A stretch of 64,000 bases of DNA. Origin: Ulota crispa. Taxonomy: Eukaryota; Streptophyta; Bryopsida; Orthotrichales; Orthotrichaceae. A program made the translations under genes and the position numbers. Position 1 is the stretch's first letter. Every line of letters begins with the position of its first letter. Below, in pieces: positions 18,454-30,344 of the stretch. Location: NCBI GenBank assembly GCA_963920765.1, contig OY987252.1, positions 1,969,966 to 2,033,965 of the forward strand, read 5' to 3'. The notes below the pieces were generated by a model. It did no database searches. It saw only the letters and a list, made by a program, of their open reading frames with translations, and was not told the DNA's origin.

Positions 18454-21400
18454 ATGTCAAGCTCCATGGTATGTTAATTTGGACTATTCACGACTTTCCT
18501 GCATACACATTGATTTCAAGTCAATCCGGGAAGGGCTATGCCGGATGCCTTGTTTGCAAGGAAGCAATGTTTGCGGAATTTTCAAAAGAAACTGATAAGA
18601 TGGTTTATATTGGAAACCGGAGATGTTTGAGACATAATTATTGTTGGAGGTTTGCACAAGTTGAGTTCAGTGGCATCTCAAACTTTGACAAAGCGCCTCC
18701 TTGTCAATTAGGATTAACCATATTTCAATGAGGTCAGTCAAGGAATTCATATATAAGATTAGGAGGTTATGCTAATTATGCAAATGACTGAGTGAAGACT
18801 ACAAGTGTTAAACGCGCCAGCATTCTCTATGAGCTGCCATACTATGTGGTGAGTCTTACTAAATGCCCAAATTGTAAATTTAATTTCTTTCAGCTTTATC
18901 ATGCAAGTATTCTTTTATTTATTCTAGTAGTAGTAAGGCTTTTATCTTTTGAATGTTTACTACATATACGTCCAGTGTAAGGGATATGATGTGGGGTTTT
19001 AATGCTATGAGAGTATTGCTTGAAGAATTTGTAAGTTAACGTGCAAATTTGGATTGTATTTACTGACCAAGAATTTGTGGATAAGCTTGTTTTGCTTTTT
19101 TCCTAAGGTTTGGAAGTGAAAAGTGGATGCTTGAATTAACAAGTTATTCTTTGCGATTTCTTTGGAAGTTATTGAAGTTACAATCTTTGTGACAAGAGTG
19201 TGGGACTAAGCATCAAAAGCTCAAGTATGTGTTTTGCTTTGAATGATAATTGTTTGGTTGCTTAATAGCTAATTACACTAGTAGTTATTACTTGTATTTA
19301 TGCTGATAGATGTATGAAACCTTTGTAATAATTGTGGATGTTTAGTGTGCACATGAAGCATACGGTGCTAAAAAGATGTGGAGGAGAGTTTTGAAACAAC
19401 AAATTGTTCTAAATTGAATGCAGTGATACAAACTTAGCATTAATTATAATTGGTATGAGATTGTGAATCAATCATTAATTTCTTAATCATAGAACTTACA
19501 AATTTCATGCAATTACTAGTTTTGCACATTGATTAGAGATATGGCATTGGAATGCCTAGAATGGCAACTCCTGTATAATGTGCAGGGGGGATTGATTTAA
19601 GAAAGGGTAAAATGAGATGAATACTCCACTTCTAAGAAATTATTATAACCTCAAAAGAGCTTATAATAAAACTTATATAAGTAATAATGAAGTTTTAACA
19701 CTAGGATTCTTAGAATTTTTTTTAGAAGAGTATTTAAGAAAGAATAATTTTTAATAATTTCAAAAATGAGCTGGGGGGATTGATTGGTGCCTCTTGTTTG
19801 AGAAATTGTTTGTATTATAATTTCTTAAAATGACTTTTGAGAACCTAAGACTCTTATGATTAGTATATAAATAATACCATTTGAATCATCTCACTGTCTT
19901 TTTTTTTCTTATAACACCATATTCATTAATATGAGAGTTTTCCATTGAAATGAGAGTTTTACATTGAAATTTAAAGAAAACTCAACGAAAGGTTTTATGT
20001 CAATTTAACTCAGTTTGAGTTAAATTGACATAAAACCTTTCAATTCTAGGTCAAATCTGAAAGGTTTTATGTCAATTTAGCTCAAAACTCTCATTTTAAT
20101 GGAAATTGCTGATTTAAGTTGAGAACAACATGATTATTTTGAGAGGTCCCTAATCTCTCATTTTAATAAATATGGTGTTCTATGTTCCTATAACCTACTT
20201 AATAAAACAATTTGTTCCCTTTTTGTACATTAGAAGAGATAAGAAAGCCCTTGTCTTTGTATTGTGAGTTGCCACCTTGAGATTGAACGTTTGAGTTTGA
20301 TTTTGGTAATTATTTGTTAATCTTCCATGATTTTGCTAGTTGCTGATCATGTAATCTTGGGCAATCGTATTTGATACAATGTGAGAATTATGGTGGGTTT
20401 GAAGAACTAAGGCAGGCATTGATCATTTTGTTTGACAATTTCAAAGGGAAATTTTGTATATAGTTTGTGAAATAACACAACAACCACAGCAGTATTAGAT
20501 GAAGTCTGGAGTAAATCTAGAGTGCACAAAAATTTGCTTTTATAACTTAGATTTTATATATGATTATACTATTATTTAAATTTTTAGTGAATTTTGTAGT
20601 TTAGAGTGAGAGCAATTGTTTGTCATGTTATAAGTCTTGTGCTGTTGTGCCATAAGATATTGTACCCATAAAACTAAATTGATCTTGGATGAGTGACTGT
20701 GATAATTCTTTTTAGGATATAAGTAACCTACAATATAGAAAGTATATGATGATCGCGCAGGTAGAAGATGAAACACAATATGATGTTTTTGTTAAGAATT
20801 TGAGAAGTGGAATTAGAAAAGGAACAATGACAAACCAGGACTTGGTATTCATGAAGAAGGTTGGATATTTTATTGGAGATGATGTGTTATTTGGTTATTT
20901 TCCTCTGATCTTGATTGAATTCTATTAGTAGAAGTTGAAGTTATTGCTGGTGGAAGTAAGGTGAATGCGTTGTTTTTTATTAGAATCTGTCTATGATGTT
21001 ACTTAGTTTAGTACTAAAAAAAAGTGTTTTAAATGTTTATGGGAAATGATTGTTTTGAACTCCATAAATAGAGTTAGTTATACAAGTTCACAATAATAGG
21101 TAGGCATCAAAAAACCTAAGTCAAAAAACTCTAGGATTGTACTTGCAAACATTATGTTCAGTTAAGATTTTAAAGTGTAAAGGTAGATAAGTTATTATAG
21201 CTAGAATGTTTGATATATATTGGAAAAATGTGTGTACGTTCTATTAATTCAAGTAGTTTATGTACTTGCAGATTCTTCCAATAAAGCATACGCTAGATGC
21301 CATGCATTGTGAAAAAAATTTAATGTGAATTATTACTTTGTACCTTATTCAGAAAAACGGATAATGTGAAGTCTCAAGAGGATATGCAAGTACAAAATAT

Positions 21401-22168
21401 TTGTCCATATTTACATTTGTAACCAAATACCAACGGGGAGACATACTTTATGTCTGACGCATTTTATGTCTTATTGCGGAAGCATCAAGAGCAATTCTTG
21501 AGAACATGGAGGAAAATCAAATTTCCTTCAAACCATGTGGCTCCATTTAGACAAAAAATCCATGAAGGTAAGTTAAAAGGCCTAAAAACCCATGACTTTC
21601 ACATTCTCAAGGAACAAGTCTTACCTTTGTGTCTAAGAAACATAGGAGATGCAGCAGTTGTAGGGGCTACAATACGTGTTAGCAAGTTATTTCAAAAAAT
21701 TTGTTTGAAGGTGGTTGACATTGACCAAAAAGAACAGCTACTTAAAGAGGTGGCTGAAACATTGTGCTGCCTAGAGAAAGATTTACCACCTTCTGTCTTT
21801 GTGATTATGTTACATTTACCTCTTCATTTGGTTGAAGAATTGTATATTTGTGGTCTTGTCCAAACTCGATGGATGTATCCATTCAAGAGGTTTATGAAAA
21901 TGTTAAAAGGCTTTGTGAAAAATAAAATTTAGCTAGAGGGATGTATGACATATGAGTATGCAAGAGACAAAGCCATTGGGTTTTTGAACAAGTACCTTTT
22001 TGAGTATACTCCTACAAGGAAGAGGGCATGGAACAACAACAAAGAACCTAGTATGGTTGGCGAAGAAACTTAAGGTGGGAAGCATAATTGACCTATGACT
22101 TTGGAGTTTTGAAAACTCATGCATGGTTTTGTGTTAGACAACATGATATACATGGAGACATATTGCAG
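18454..22168 (+). pseudogene. TNP2-like: CACTA TNP2 transposase copy 1, 5' and middle exons
   Basis: The exon from 18454 to 18848 encodes LIWTIHDFPAYTLISSQSGK and KGYAGCLVCK, the conserved TNP2 core that positions the catalytic domain, followed by the ELPYY segment. A GTGAGT donor at 18849 and a TGCAG acceptor ending at 21271 bound a 2.4-kb intron. The next exon starts PIKHTLDAMHCEKNLM and continues through LKTHDFHILKEQVLPL and LVQTRWMYPFKRFMKMLKG, the DUF4218 region (21450-21932 open). Several stops and small shifts break the reading, so it is inactive. The N-terminal third found in copies 2 and 3 is missing here. In an intact element the product cuts and joins the transposon ends. Family assignment is secure from the order of the motifs. 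Confidence 0.85.
19912..20180. mobile_element. MITE inside the copy 1 intron
   Basis: AACACCATATTCATTAATAT at 19912 pairs with AATAAATATGGTGTT ending at 20180, and the GAGAGTTTT/AAAACTCTC words inside are also complementary. Its core has a perfect 25-base palindromic arm pair (19988-20012 and 20016-20040) separated by only three bases; the arm begins AAAGGTTTTATGTCAATTT. The element lies wholly within the transposase intron and helps explain why that intron is about six times longer than in the other copies. Confidence 0.8.
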
Positions 22169-24669
22169 GTAGATCTTCTTCAAATAGTTGTAGTTTTCTT
22201 TGAATTAAAAGTATACAAAAATATTTTATTTTTACATATTTTTAACTATTTTACCACACCTACTATATATGGCCAATTTTTATGATTTTAAAGTAGGTGT
22301 ATACCATGGGCAAATCATTTGTACTTTGAAAGTTCAAGTTTACGTAAAACTTGAAACTTGAATATTTATCGAGGTCAGCATCTTTTCATAGTATAAATTG
22401 ATAAGTATAAATTAAACTAAGCATAATATTCAGAGTTTCTAATTAATACTATGAGAACAAAGCTCAACTATAAAACTTAAATATATGGGAGACTTCTATA
22501 TGAAGTTGTATTTCCAAAAGTAGTGGCGATTTGCCTGTGGTCACAACCTACTTCAGTATTATAAATAGTGGATAGTACGTGTGGTTGAATAGTCAGGAAA
22601 AAGAGTTACATATATCAATTCTTAAATGGGTCTTCTCTTTGTAAATATAGAGTATTTACAAACTGAAATCTGTGTATAGTTGACCTTGTGGAAGCTAATA
22701 ATGCCAAATGTACATAAAAGTATGGAGCCATGAGATTTAGCTCACAAATGCTAAGCCACAGTGAAAAATTAATGGTAGCCTAAATACAATTTTATAATTT
22801 GGGAAATTTGTTATCCATTTATGCTATTGTTTTTCTGTAAAGTAGGAACACCCATAAGCGTGAAACTAAGGATTTTGGAGTAGGAAAATTAGTTGGTGAA
22901 CTTTGAAAAAAAATGTGTTAGATTAAGAAGAGGAAATTAAAAAATTTGGCATCAATTTGAAAGTTTGAGTTGCAAGCATTTGTTCACAAAGGTTTTTCAA
23001 AGTCCAAAATCATTGAAAATATATAGTAATTTGTAGGAGATGTCTTTAGTGTGCTCATGCACTCATAATACTAACTTGATGAGTCTTTATATAGTGGGAT
23101 GGGGCACTTAAAATTGTCATGTAAATCACCCATAACTATCACTTTATCACCCAAAACCATCACTTTGTCACCCATATATAAACAATTTTTTTTAATTATC
23201 AGTCACTGACATAATTGACAATGTTGACACAAGTACTAATACAATTATGTCTTGAGTATGGGCCATTGGGATGCCCACCAAGAGGGGCGTTCTTAAATTA
23301 AGGTAAGAGGCTTGAACTTTGTTAGGGCAATATTATCGCTCACCTCCCCAAATGAACTCCACAAGTACATGCTTTATTCATAGCCTTTTAGAAATGTACC
23401 GTGGGTGCACATTTGAGGAAGTGATCCATTTTAGAACCCTATGACCTAAGTTTCCACTTCAAGATTTCATTACTAATTCCACATTGCTCTGAAAAATACA
23501 AAATAACTTGAGTTAGATGCCAATTTGTCTTGTCTTTCAAGGAAAATTTACTGAAAAATATATCAAGAAGTTCCACCTCCCCAAAATTCAATTTTAGCTC
23601 TTAGATGGTTGGTTTACAAGCCTCTTATCTTACCTTACCTTAAGTTCTCTAAACATTCACAGGTACTTAATCAATGCTTATGCTAATTACTTTGAGACTA
23701 AAAATACCAATAATTAATATCCCATTTTTGATGTAAGAGGATAGTATACACTCAACTTATTTGCTTTTGATTGAAGAGAAATTTTGGAGGAAGATTACAT
23801 GTTTAGGTCAACTCTTGAAAAAAGACATATATTGTAGTTAAATTATTTAGTGTTTTGGTAAGAATATCCAGATAAAATGCAAACTGAATGTAACACAAGA
23901 TAAGATTAGAGGCTCATATTCCGTGCAGTTATTTTGAACCGCCCATGTAGACTCCATCAAAATGAACTTGAGTTGGTTCTAAAATAATCCAGTTATGGTC
24001 ATTGAATGCATGGGAGAAAAGTTGTAAGAGCCAATCAACCTCCTTGATTCTCCAAATCTCTTCACAACTTGCAAATGAGCTGTTTTTGAAAGGTCTAGGC
24101 TCATAAATAGAGACCTATGATACATGCCCTTTGAAAATTCATAAGTAACTTAAAAATGCTCAAAAAATATGAAACAACTTGTATTACATTCCGCATCTCT
24201 TTCTCTTTGTCTGGAAAATGATCTAAAAGTCCTCCTAGCCACAGAAGACCCTAAAAAAGGGGGATGAGCCCTTAGATGGTTGGTTTAAGGCCCTCCTACC
24301 TTAGCATTAGATCCATGATACGGTGAGCTTTCCATTTAAGTGTACCTGGGCTACAACCCAAACACTAAAGTACACTGTAGATGAAGTTGGTCATTACAAA
24401 GATTCCTAGTTTGTAATAAGTAGCGCTTTAATCATGTGTTTAGTGTACTTCACTGCAATGAAAAATACTCCCATAGTCTAGTTTTGTAGTTTAGTGTAAT
24501 GTGCTTTGTACAGGTATTTTGCAAATGAAGCTGAATTCTAATAATAGGTGTAGATGAAGTGGAAGCTGTGAAACTACCTTTGGATTGTGCAACTGCGTTT
24601 GACATGTACATGACATTCTTGTGGCAGGCGTTACAAATAGGCAGTGCTAGAGCAAGAAAGACATAGATA
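22169..24669. other. Between transposase exons; no gene seen
   Basis: The sequence lies between the DUF4218 and DUF4216 parts of copy 1. It has no reading frame or repeat of note. It may be a second intron (a GTAGAT donor-like site follows the exon at 22168) enlarged by insertions. Confidence 0.4.
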
Positions 24670-25640
24670 GCAATATTGCTATCTACAACGTCAAAGGGGA
24701 AGAAGACAACGTTCTGCTTTTCCTATGGACATGCAAATTCTACTAGATTTTGCAGACTGGGTTCTAGCAAAGGTCAAGCAGGACGAGGTATCCGATGTCA
24801 TTGTCAAAGCATGTGTCCTTGACACAACTTGGGGACTGCTTCTAGTAGCTGTATCATACAAAGCAATGATGGCTGACGGCAATCATTATTGAGTTTTGAG
24901 CGTAAGGCAACATATGAGAACAGCAGACAGCAGAGTGGCAACAATATTTAGACACGTTTGTAGGATCGGAAGGCTTCATAATAATCAAGTGAATGCAGAT
25001 TTGGAATACATTGGTCATATTGAGGAGATCTTAGACCTTAATTATAGACGGCACAAGAGAACTGTGCTTGTTTGTGATTTAGTAAAAGCAAATTACGTTG
25101 GGGATAATGCAACCATTAAAAGAGATAGATGGGGGTTTACTTTAGCTAACTATGAGAGGAGGAATTACCACATATGTTGTGACAATTTTACCTTTCCAAT
25201 TCACATCAAATAAGTGTTTTACTCTGAAGCCAAAGATGCTCCTGATTGAAAGGTAGTGTTGAGTAGAGAAGCGCAAGGAGAAAGGATAATTTCTAACTGT
25301 GAGGATATTGTGGAATCTGCGATATTTGAAATGAAGCAAACAAAAGATTTTTTGGATCTCCAACCTCAATGGGAACTAGACAAGGGAGATATACCAATGG
25401 TTACGACAGGGAGGAATGTGGTATTACCTTAGGTGCTTCTGCCAGGATGAGGTAGGGCTACAAGTAGATTACAAAATTAGTGTGGAATTCATGGAGCACG
25501 TGGACATCATAGAGGTCATGGAAGTGGGATTTGCAAAGGAGGTCTGCGACTCCATTGTGGAGACAATGCTGGGCATGATGCAAAGCTAAGGTAGGTTCAA
25601 CCAAGAACTATTGAACCAGAAGAAGATGAGGTCAGTGACA
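24670..25640 (+). pseudogene. TNP2-like: CACTA transposase copy 1, C-terminal DUF4216 exon
   Basis: A single plus-strand frame runs from about 24670 past 25213, with a TGA near 24890 and further stops after 25213. It encodes MQILLDFADWVLAKVKQDEV, then HMRTADSRVATIF, and then the DUF4216 signature (DLEYIGHIEEILDLNY, LVCDLVKANY, WGFTLANYE). A VFYSEAKDAPD segment follows after a stop. The same order appears in copy 2 (31194-30667) and copy 3 (54840-55241). The tail after 25430 is rich in G, R and H. Only a few changes would be needed to read this exon through, so it is the best preserved C-terminus of the three. Confidence 0.8.
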
Positions 25641-26261
25641 CTATGGAAGAACTTCAGAGAGAGCCCCTTCTAAACACAAATTTCCAATGCTCATGCAAGA
25701 CAGGAATCATAGTTACCCTTTGTTGAAGAGTCTTGTCTATGAAAGAACTCTATTTTGTCACAAGAAATTGAAGTTGACAATGATTTGATTATGGAGAGTG
25801 ACAACAATGTGAGCACATTCAAACAAGGCGGGTTGTCATTGTTGTAGTTTGGTTTACCAACAATAAACTTAGGTACAGTGTTTATGGAGGAGGTTGCTCC
25901 AAATTTGAACTTTAATTGTAAAATATCTGGACATATTCATATTTCATTTTTCATCCAAATTGTGTTCTACAATGGAAGCTATAGTGCACAGCTTTTGAAG
26001 TGCCACATTGACAGCCTAGAAAAGAACAGTTACTTACCTAATAAGTAAAAAAGCCAAAGAAGTTGTTAAAAGCACTTCTAGAGACACATTACACAATCTA
26101 GTCAGCATGATACCATAACTTTAGTGTAGGCTCTACGTCTGCTGTGGCATCAGATTATCAAGAAAATTTAGATAAAATTGAATGTACTACCAAATTGAGA
26201 AAAAACAAGCTTGAAACAATGTTATGTTATATTGGACATTGGCTTTGTCACATTTCTATAC
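25641..26261. other. 3' flank of transposase copy 1
   Basis: No reading frame of interest. The stretch leads to a CACTA-type end at 26286 and is presumed to be the 3' untranslated and subterminal part of the same element. Confidence 0.35.
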
Positions 26262-26265
26262 ATTA

Positions 26266-26286
26266 TACCAATGTTTTCTTGTAGTG
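26266..26286 (+). repeat. CACTA right terminus
   Basis: The sequence CCAATGTTTTCTTGTAGTG, ending at 26286, is the reverse complement of a CACTACAAGAAAAC terminus. It lies 650 bases downstream of the last exon of transposase copy 1, as expected for that element's right end. The matching left terminus was not found in the window. Confidence 0.6.
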
Positions 26287-26333
26287 TGAGTGCAAGCATT
26301 TCAACTAGCTTTACCTCAAGGCTATCCACCCAC

Positions 26334-26459
26334 TAGTAGAAAATTGTGTTGAAGTCAACTTAAACTACATGATATTTTCATGCTTCTAAAGCAAAAATTT
26401 GCGTTAGAAGCATGAAAACATCATGTAGTTTATGCTGATAATAACACAATTTTCTACTA
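26334..26459. mobile_element. Hairpin MITE, about 126 bp
   Basis: TAGTAGAAAATTGTGTT at the left pairs with AACACAATTTTCTACTA at the right. The interior (AAACTACATGAT ... ATCATGTAGTTT, then ATGCTTCTAA ... TTAGAAGCAT) continues the fold to a loop near 26392. It is non-coding and sits 48 bases outside the CACTA right terminus. Confidence 0.8.
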
Positions 26460-26537
26460 ATGACCCTACCATTCACGGCCTTGATTTTGTTGGACGCTTC
26501 CTATGACAACACCTGCAATCATCAAACTCCTCACAAC

Positions 26538-26936
26538 AACAACATTAGAGCACAATAACACCAAAGGAAAAAATTTCAAGTTACATAACAAAAATCAGCC
26601 CTAAATGGGCATAAATGACCACATTAGAGAACCATTACATCACAAAGATTGACATCAAGGTAAACGACCAAAACTAAACTCTAAATTGGCAAACTTGACC
26701 ACATTATAGCCCACTTACATTCCAAAGAATGAGATTAAGGTAATTGACCAAAACTAGACTCTAAACTAGCAAGATTGACCACATTAGAGCCCAATTACAT
26801 CAAAGAAAATGACACGAAGTTGTATGACAAAAAATCAGCCCTAAATAGGCACACATGACCACATTAGGGACCACTTACATCACCAAGAATGAATTAAAAG
26901 TAAATGGTCAATATTAAGCCCTATTTAATGAAATTG
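26538..26936. repeat. Five-unit 80-bp tandem array
   Basis: The landmark TGACCACATTAGAG recurs at 26617, 26697, 26777 and 26857, exactly 80 bases apart, with a more diverged unit starting about 26538. Units also share TTACATCACAAAGAATGA and AGCCCTAAAT words. The exact spacing in spite of base differences shows old tandem duplication with few indels. No protein is encoded. Confidence 0.9.
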
Positions 26937-27888
26937 GATTTAAATCATTCTTAGAAAATCAAATTACAAATAAGACAAGTGAGAAAGGACTCATAGATTG
27001 TGGAGCTTTGCTAGCGTGTGACTCAAGTGCATTGTCCCTTCTTTTCTTTTCTTAGACCTTGCATTTCTGTAAAATAAAATGAAAAAGTTAGAAATTCAAG
27101 TGCAAAGATTCATGACCTAGAACATTCGATAGGAATTGGAAAATCAAGGAGGCCCATATATACTTATTGCCCTAGCATTATAGGGCTTCCCCTTACATCC
27201 AGCTTTCAAAACCTCCTTCACTTGGCTCCTAGCATTTGACATCTTCTTTGCCATCTCCTTTGCACTACTAGGAAACAACATTTTTATGGCAATTGAAATG
27301 ACATTACACATGACCCTAACCTATATACCGCCATATTCAATCCATACGGCATTGCCTCAAAGGCAGCTTTCCTTGCCTGTCATTCATACAGTAATAATTC
27401 GTACATTTTGGTTATACATGGCATGGGATTAGTGTTTAATGACTGAGGGAACAGAAGGTGAACATTTAAAGGGAACGTGCACTGATATTTACAGCTACAT
27501 CATTCTATTGAGTCCCCTTCTCCAGTTGTTTTTTGTACATAAATTTTATTACAATGTTTTGGGCTGCCAGGAATTGATTGCGTAGTCAATGTTCTTGTGA
27601 TTAGGATAGATCAGGCCCTACATAGTGATATGATATTTCCAGCAATTTACAAGGATCATGATTCATGATGAACAAATTTATTGAGCAGCCAAATTTTTGG
27701 AGCTTCTACCTTGGTAGTTCCTATTTGACTTTGGGGTTAAAACTTCACTACCAATGTAATTTTCACTTCAAGACTGAAGGGTGCCTTTTTATTTAATAGG
27801 GGTTCTTGGCAAATTCAACAAAGACCTTTGATGTGGAGAGAATTGGACTTTTTCCTTATCCAACAACTTCAACACATTGGTCAGGTGG
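26937..27888. other. No recognisable gene
   Basis: No long frame, array or transposon end is seen between the 80-bp array and the first large hairpin. Confidence 0.4.
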
Positions 27889-28621
27889 TTTCACCCCTAA
27901 AGGAGCAGCTGTTCCCTCAAGGGACAAATGGGATTTCAAGCAAGTACTTGCAACTAAACTACTCTGTATGATTTCTTGTAATTTTTATGGAACATGGGGA
28001 ATTCAATGTTCTATGTGGGCATCTAATTTTTTCTTTATTCTAACACATATTGAAGAAGTTAAAAATGAATTGATGGAAAAAGGTGGAAGTTGGGCAACCC
28101 ATAAAAATCTTTGAAAATTGCATATAAAAAAATAATGTATATGATACAGGATCTTTAGACTTATATATAGGTTTGGAGCTTTGAATCATTCAATTTTCAT
28201 TGATGAGATGAAACTTATGAGAAGTTTTTGTTTACGGTTTAGGATAATTGTGAAAGAAACCACACCTACCCGCAAACAAAAAATTTTCATAACTTCCATC
28301 TCATCAATGAAAGTTGAATGATTCAAAGCTCCAAACCTATATATAAGTCTAAAGACCCTATATCATATATATTATTTTTTAATATGCAATTTTCAAATAT
28401 TTTATGGGTTGCCTGACCTCTACTTTTTTCCATCAATTCTTTTTTAACTTCTTCAATATGTGTTAGAATAAAGAAAAAATTAGATGCCCACATAGAACTA
28501 AATTCTTCATGTTTAATAATAATTACAAGAAATCATACAGAGTAGTTTAGTTGCAAGTATGTGCCCAAAATCCCGTTCATCCCCCGAGGGGAAAGCTGGT
28601 TCTTTAGGGTTTAAGAGTGGG
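27889..28621. mobile_element. Foldback element 1, 733 bp
   Basis: Left arm 27889-28240 and right arm 28262-28621 are reverse complements of high identity with a loop of about 20 bases. Near the outer ends the arms carry GGGACAAATGGGATTT on the left and AAAATCCCGTTCATCCC on the right. The reading frame at 27806-28114 is one arm and is not regarded as a gene. A transcript across it would form a long dsRNA stem. Confidence 0.85.
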
Positions 28622-28730
28622 ACTCTAGGCTAATGACCTCAAGGTTCATGGTTTAAGTATTCATATGTCTAGGGTTAGTACTTTCTATTGTGCTTGTTCA
28701 CGGGTCCCCACCATTTTTGTTTTGTTTTCC

Positions 28731-29468
28731 TTCTTTAAACCCCAAAAGGGCCACTTGTCCCTACAAGGGACAAATGGGATTTTGAGCACGTAGTTATGGC
28801 TAAACTGCTTTGTGTAATATTTTGAAACTTTTATGGAAGATGGGGAATTCAAAAATCTATGTGGACATCTAATTTTTAGCTCAGTCCAACATTTATGGAA
28901 GAAGTTGAAAATGAATTTATGGGAATTTTTGTTTGGTGGGCAGCCCAAAAACTTCTTTAAAGATAGCAATTCCTTAAAATTAAAATTTGTGGTTACATTT
29001 TTAGTTTTATGTGTCTGTGAAGCTTTGAACCATTCAATTCTAATTGATGAGATGAAAGTTATGAGAAGCTTCAGTTAGCGTGTAGGTGTGCAAAATCTCA
29101 AAATTAAGCTTACACGCAAACTAAAGCTTTTCATAACTTTCATCTCATCAATCAGAATTGAATGATTCAAAGCTTCCCACATATACATAAAACTGAAGAA
29201 GTAATCGCATATTTTAATTTTAAGGAATTGCTATTTTTTAAGAAGTTTTTGGGCTGCCCACCAAACAAAACTTGCCATAAATTCATTTTTAACTTCTTCC
29301 ATAAATGTCAGACTGAGCTAAAAATTAGATGCCCACATAGATCTTTGAATTCCCCATCTTCCATAAAAGTTTCAATATATTACAAAAAGCAATTTATCCA
29401 TAACTACATGCTCAAAATCTCATTTGTCCATTGTAGGGACAAGAGGTCTTTTAGGGGTTCAAAAGTGC
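28731..29468. mobile_element. Foldback element 2, 738 bp
   Basis: A second hairpin of the same family as the preceding one, with arms of about 340 bases (28735-29075 and 29110-29464). Outer words are GTCCCTACAAGGGACAAATG on the left and CATTTGTCCATTGTAGGGAC on the right. The flanking DNA after each hairpin is also similar (AAGGTTCA...GTTTAA words). The pair therefore looks like a tandem duplication with a period near 840 bases. Confidence 0.85.
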
Positions 29469-29946
29469 CAAAATTAAGGTTCACAATGTTTTAAAGGTGT
29501 CTTGAATCTCAATAGTCAACCTTGTATTGGATAGAAAATATCACAGTAGCATACATACATTTCCCTAATTTGGTTTTCCTCCACAATTTGGCAAATTCGT
29601 CACAATCATTTTTTCAATAGATGTTCTTTGGGCAATTTCATCTTAGCTTAGGGCTGCATTTTTTGGACAACTTTTCCCATTTTAATGCACTTTGACTATA
29701 TCTTGCAAAAAAACAACCCAGTAGTCCCCACTGGCTTCTCATGTGTTGTTTCATCTTTTGTTTTTGCACAACCGTGTATTCCTGAAGGGCCCATACATTC
29801 AATGGAATTTTTGGAGACAAGGTTTAGGGTTCAATTTGAAGGAGGTGTGGGTTTTAGGGTAGTAGGATTCAAGGATTGCACCTTAAACATTTTACATTAC
29901 TAACATTTTTTTATGAATAACTTTGTATTCCTATCTAAAGGTGTTA
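29469..29946. other. No recognisable gene
   Basis: Short frames only. The stretch separates the foldback pair from a CACTA-type end. Confidence 0.4.
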
Positions 29947-29970
29947 CAATACAAGAAAAAGGCCCTTTTT
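29947..29970 (+). repeat. CACTA-type terminus, one mismatch
   Basis: CAATACAAGAAAAAGGCCC differs from the CACTACAAGAAAAAGGGCC termini of this family by little. It lies about 400 bases beyond the 3' end of transposase copy 2 (which is on the minus strand), so it may be that element's 3' terminus. The opposite terminus was not identified. Confidence 0.55.
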
Positions 29971-30344
29971 TGACACATCAGTATGGCTATTGTCAATCAT
30001 TTCAAACACATTTTGTATTCAAAATGACTCACAATAGTCATAGTGTTGAGTGAAAATGTAGGCTTCATCTTTGTAATTAATTACCACTTCCTCTAGTGAC
30101 TTCTACTTGCCACAATTGCTTTGGAATGATCCTCTCATGTAACTTCTTTGGTGCAATTTAAAGAACCAGTCAACATACAAAATTTTGCATGTGTGCTGCT
30201 TAATAACTCCCCTTTGCATTCAATGGCTCAATGGAAGCACAACAAACAGATGCCTTGGCTCTTGATTACCTCATTATAGGCAAGCTTTGATGGGACCCTC
30301 TATGACAATCTTTGGTATGGACTCTTGCAAATTCTTAAAGCTCA

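Noticed and set aside
26538-26936. CRISPR array
   Set aside because: The 80-base units are contiguous and all parts diverge equally; there are no invariant short repeats with unique spacers, and the DNA is eukaryotic.
27806-29494. Open frames of 81-110 codons in this stretch
   Set aside because: They are arms of the two foldback elements; similar peptides appear from both arms, as expected from inverted repeats.
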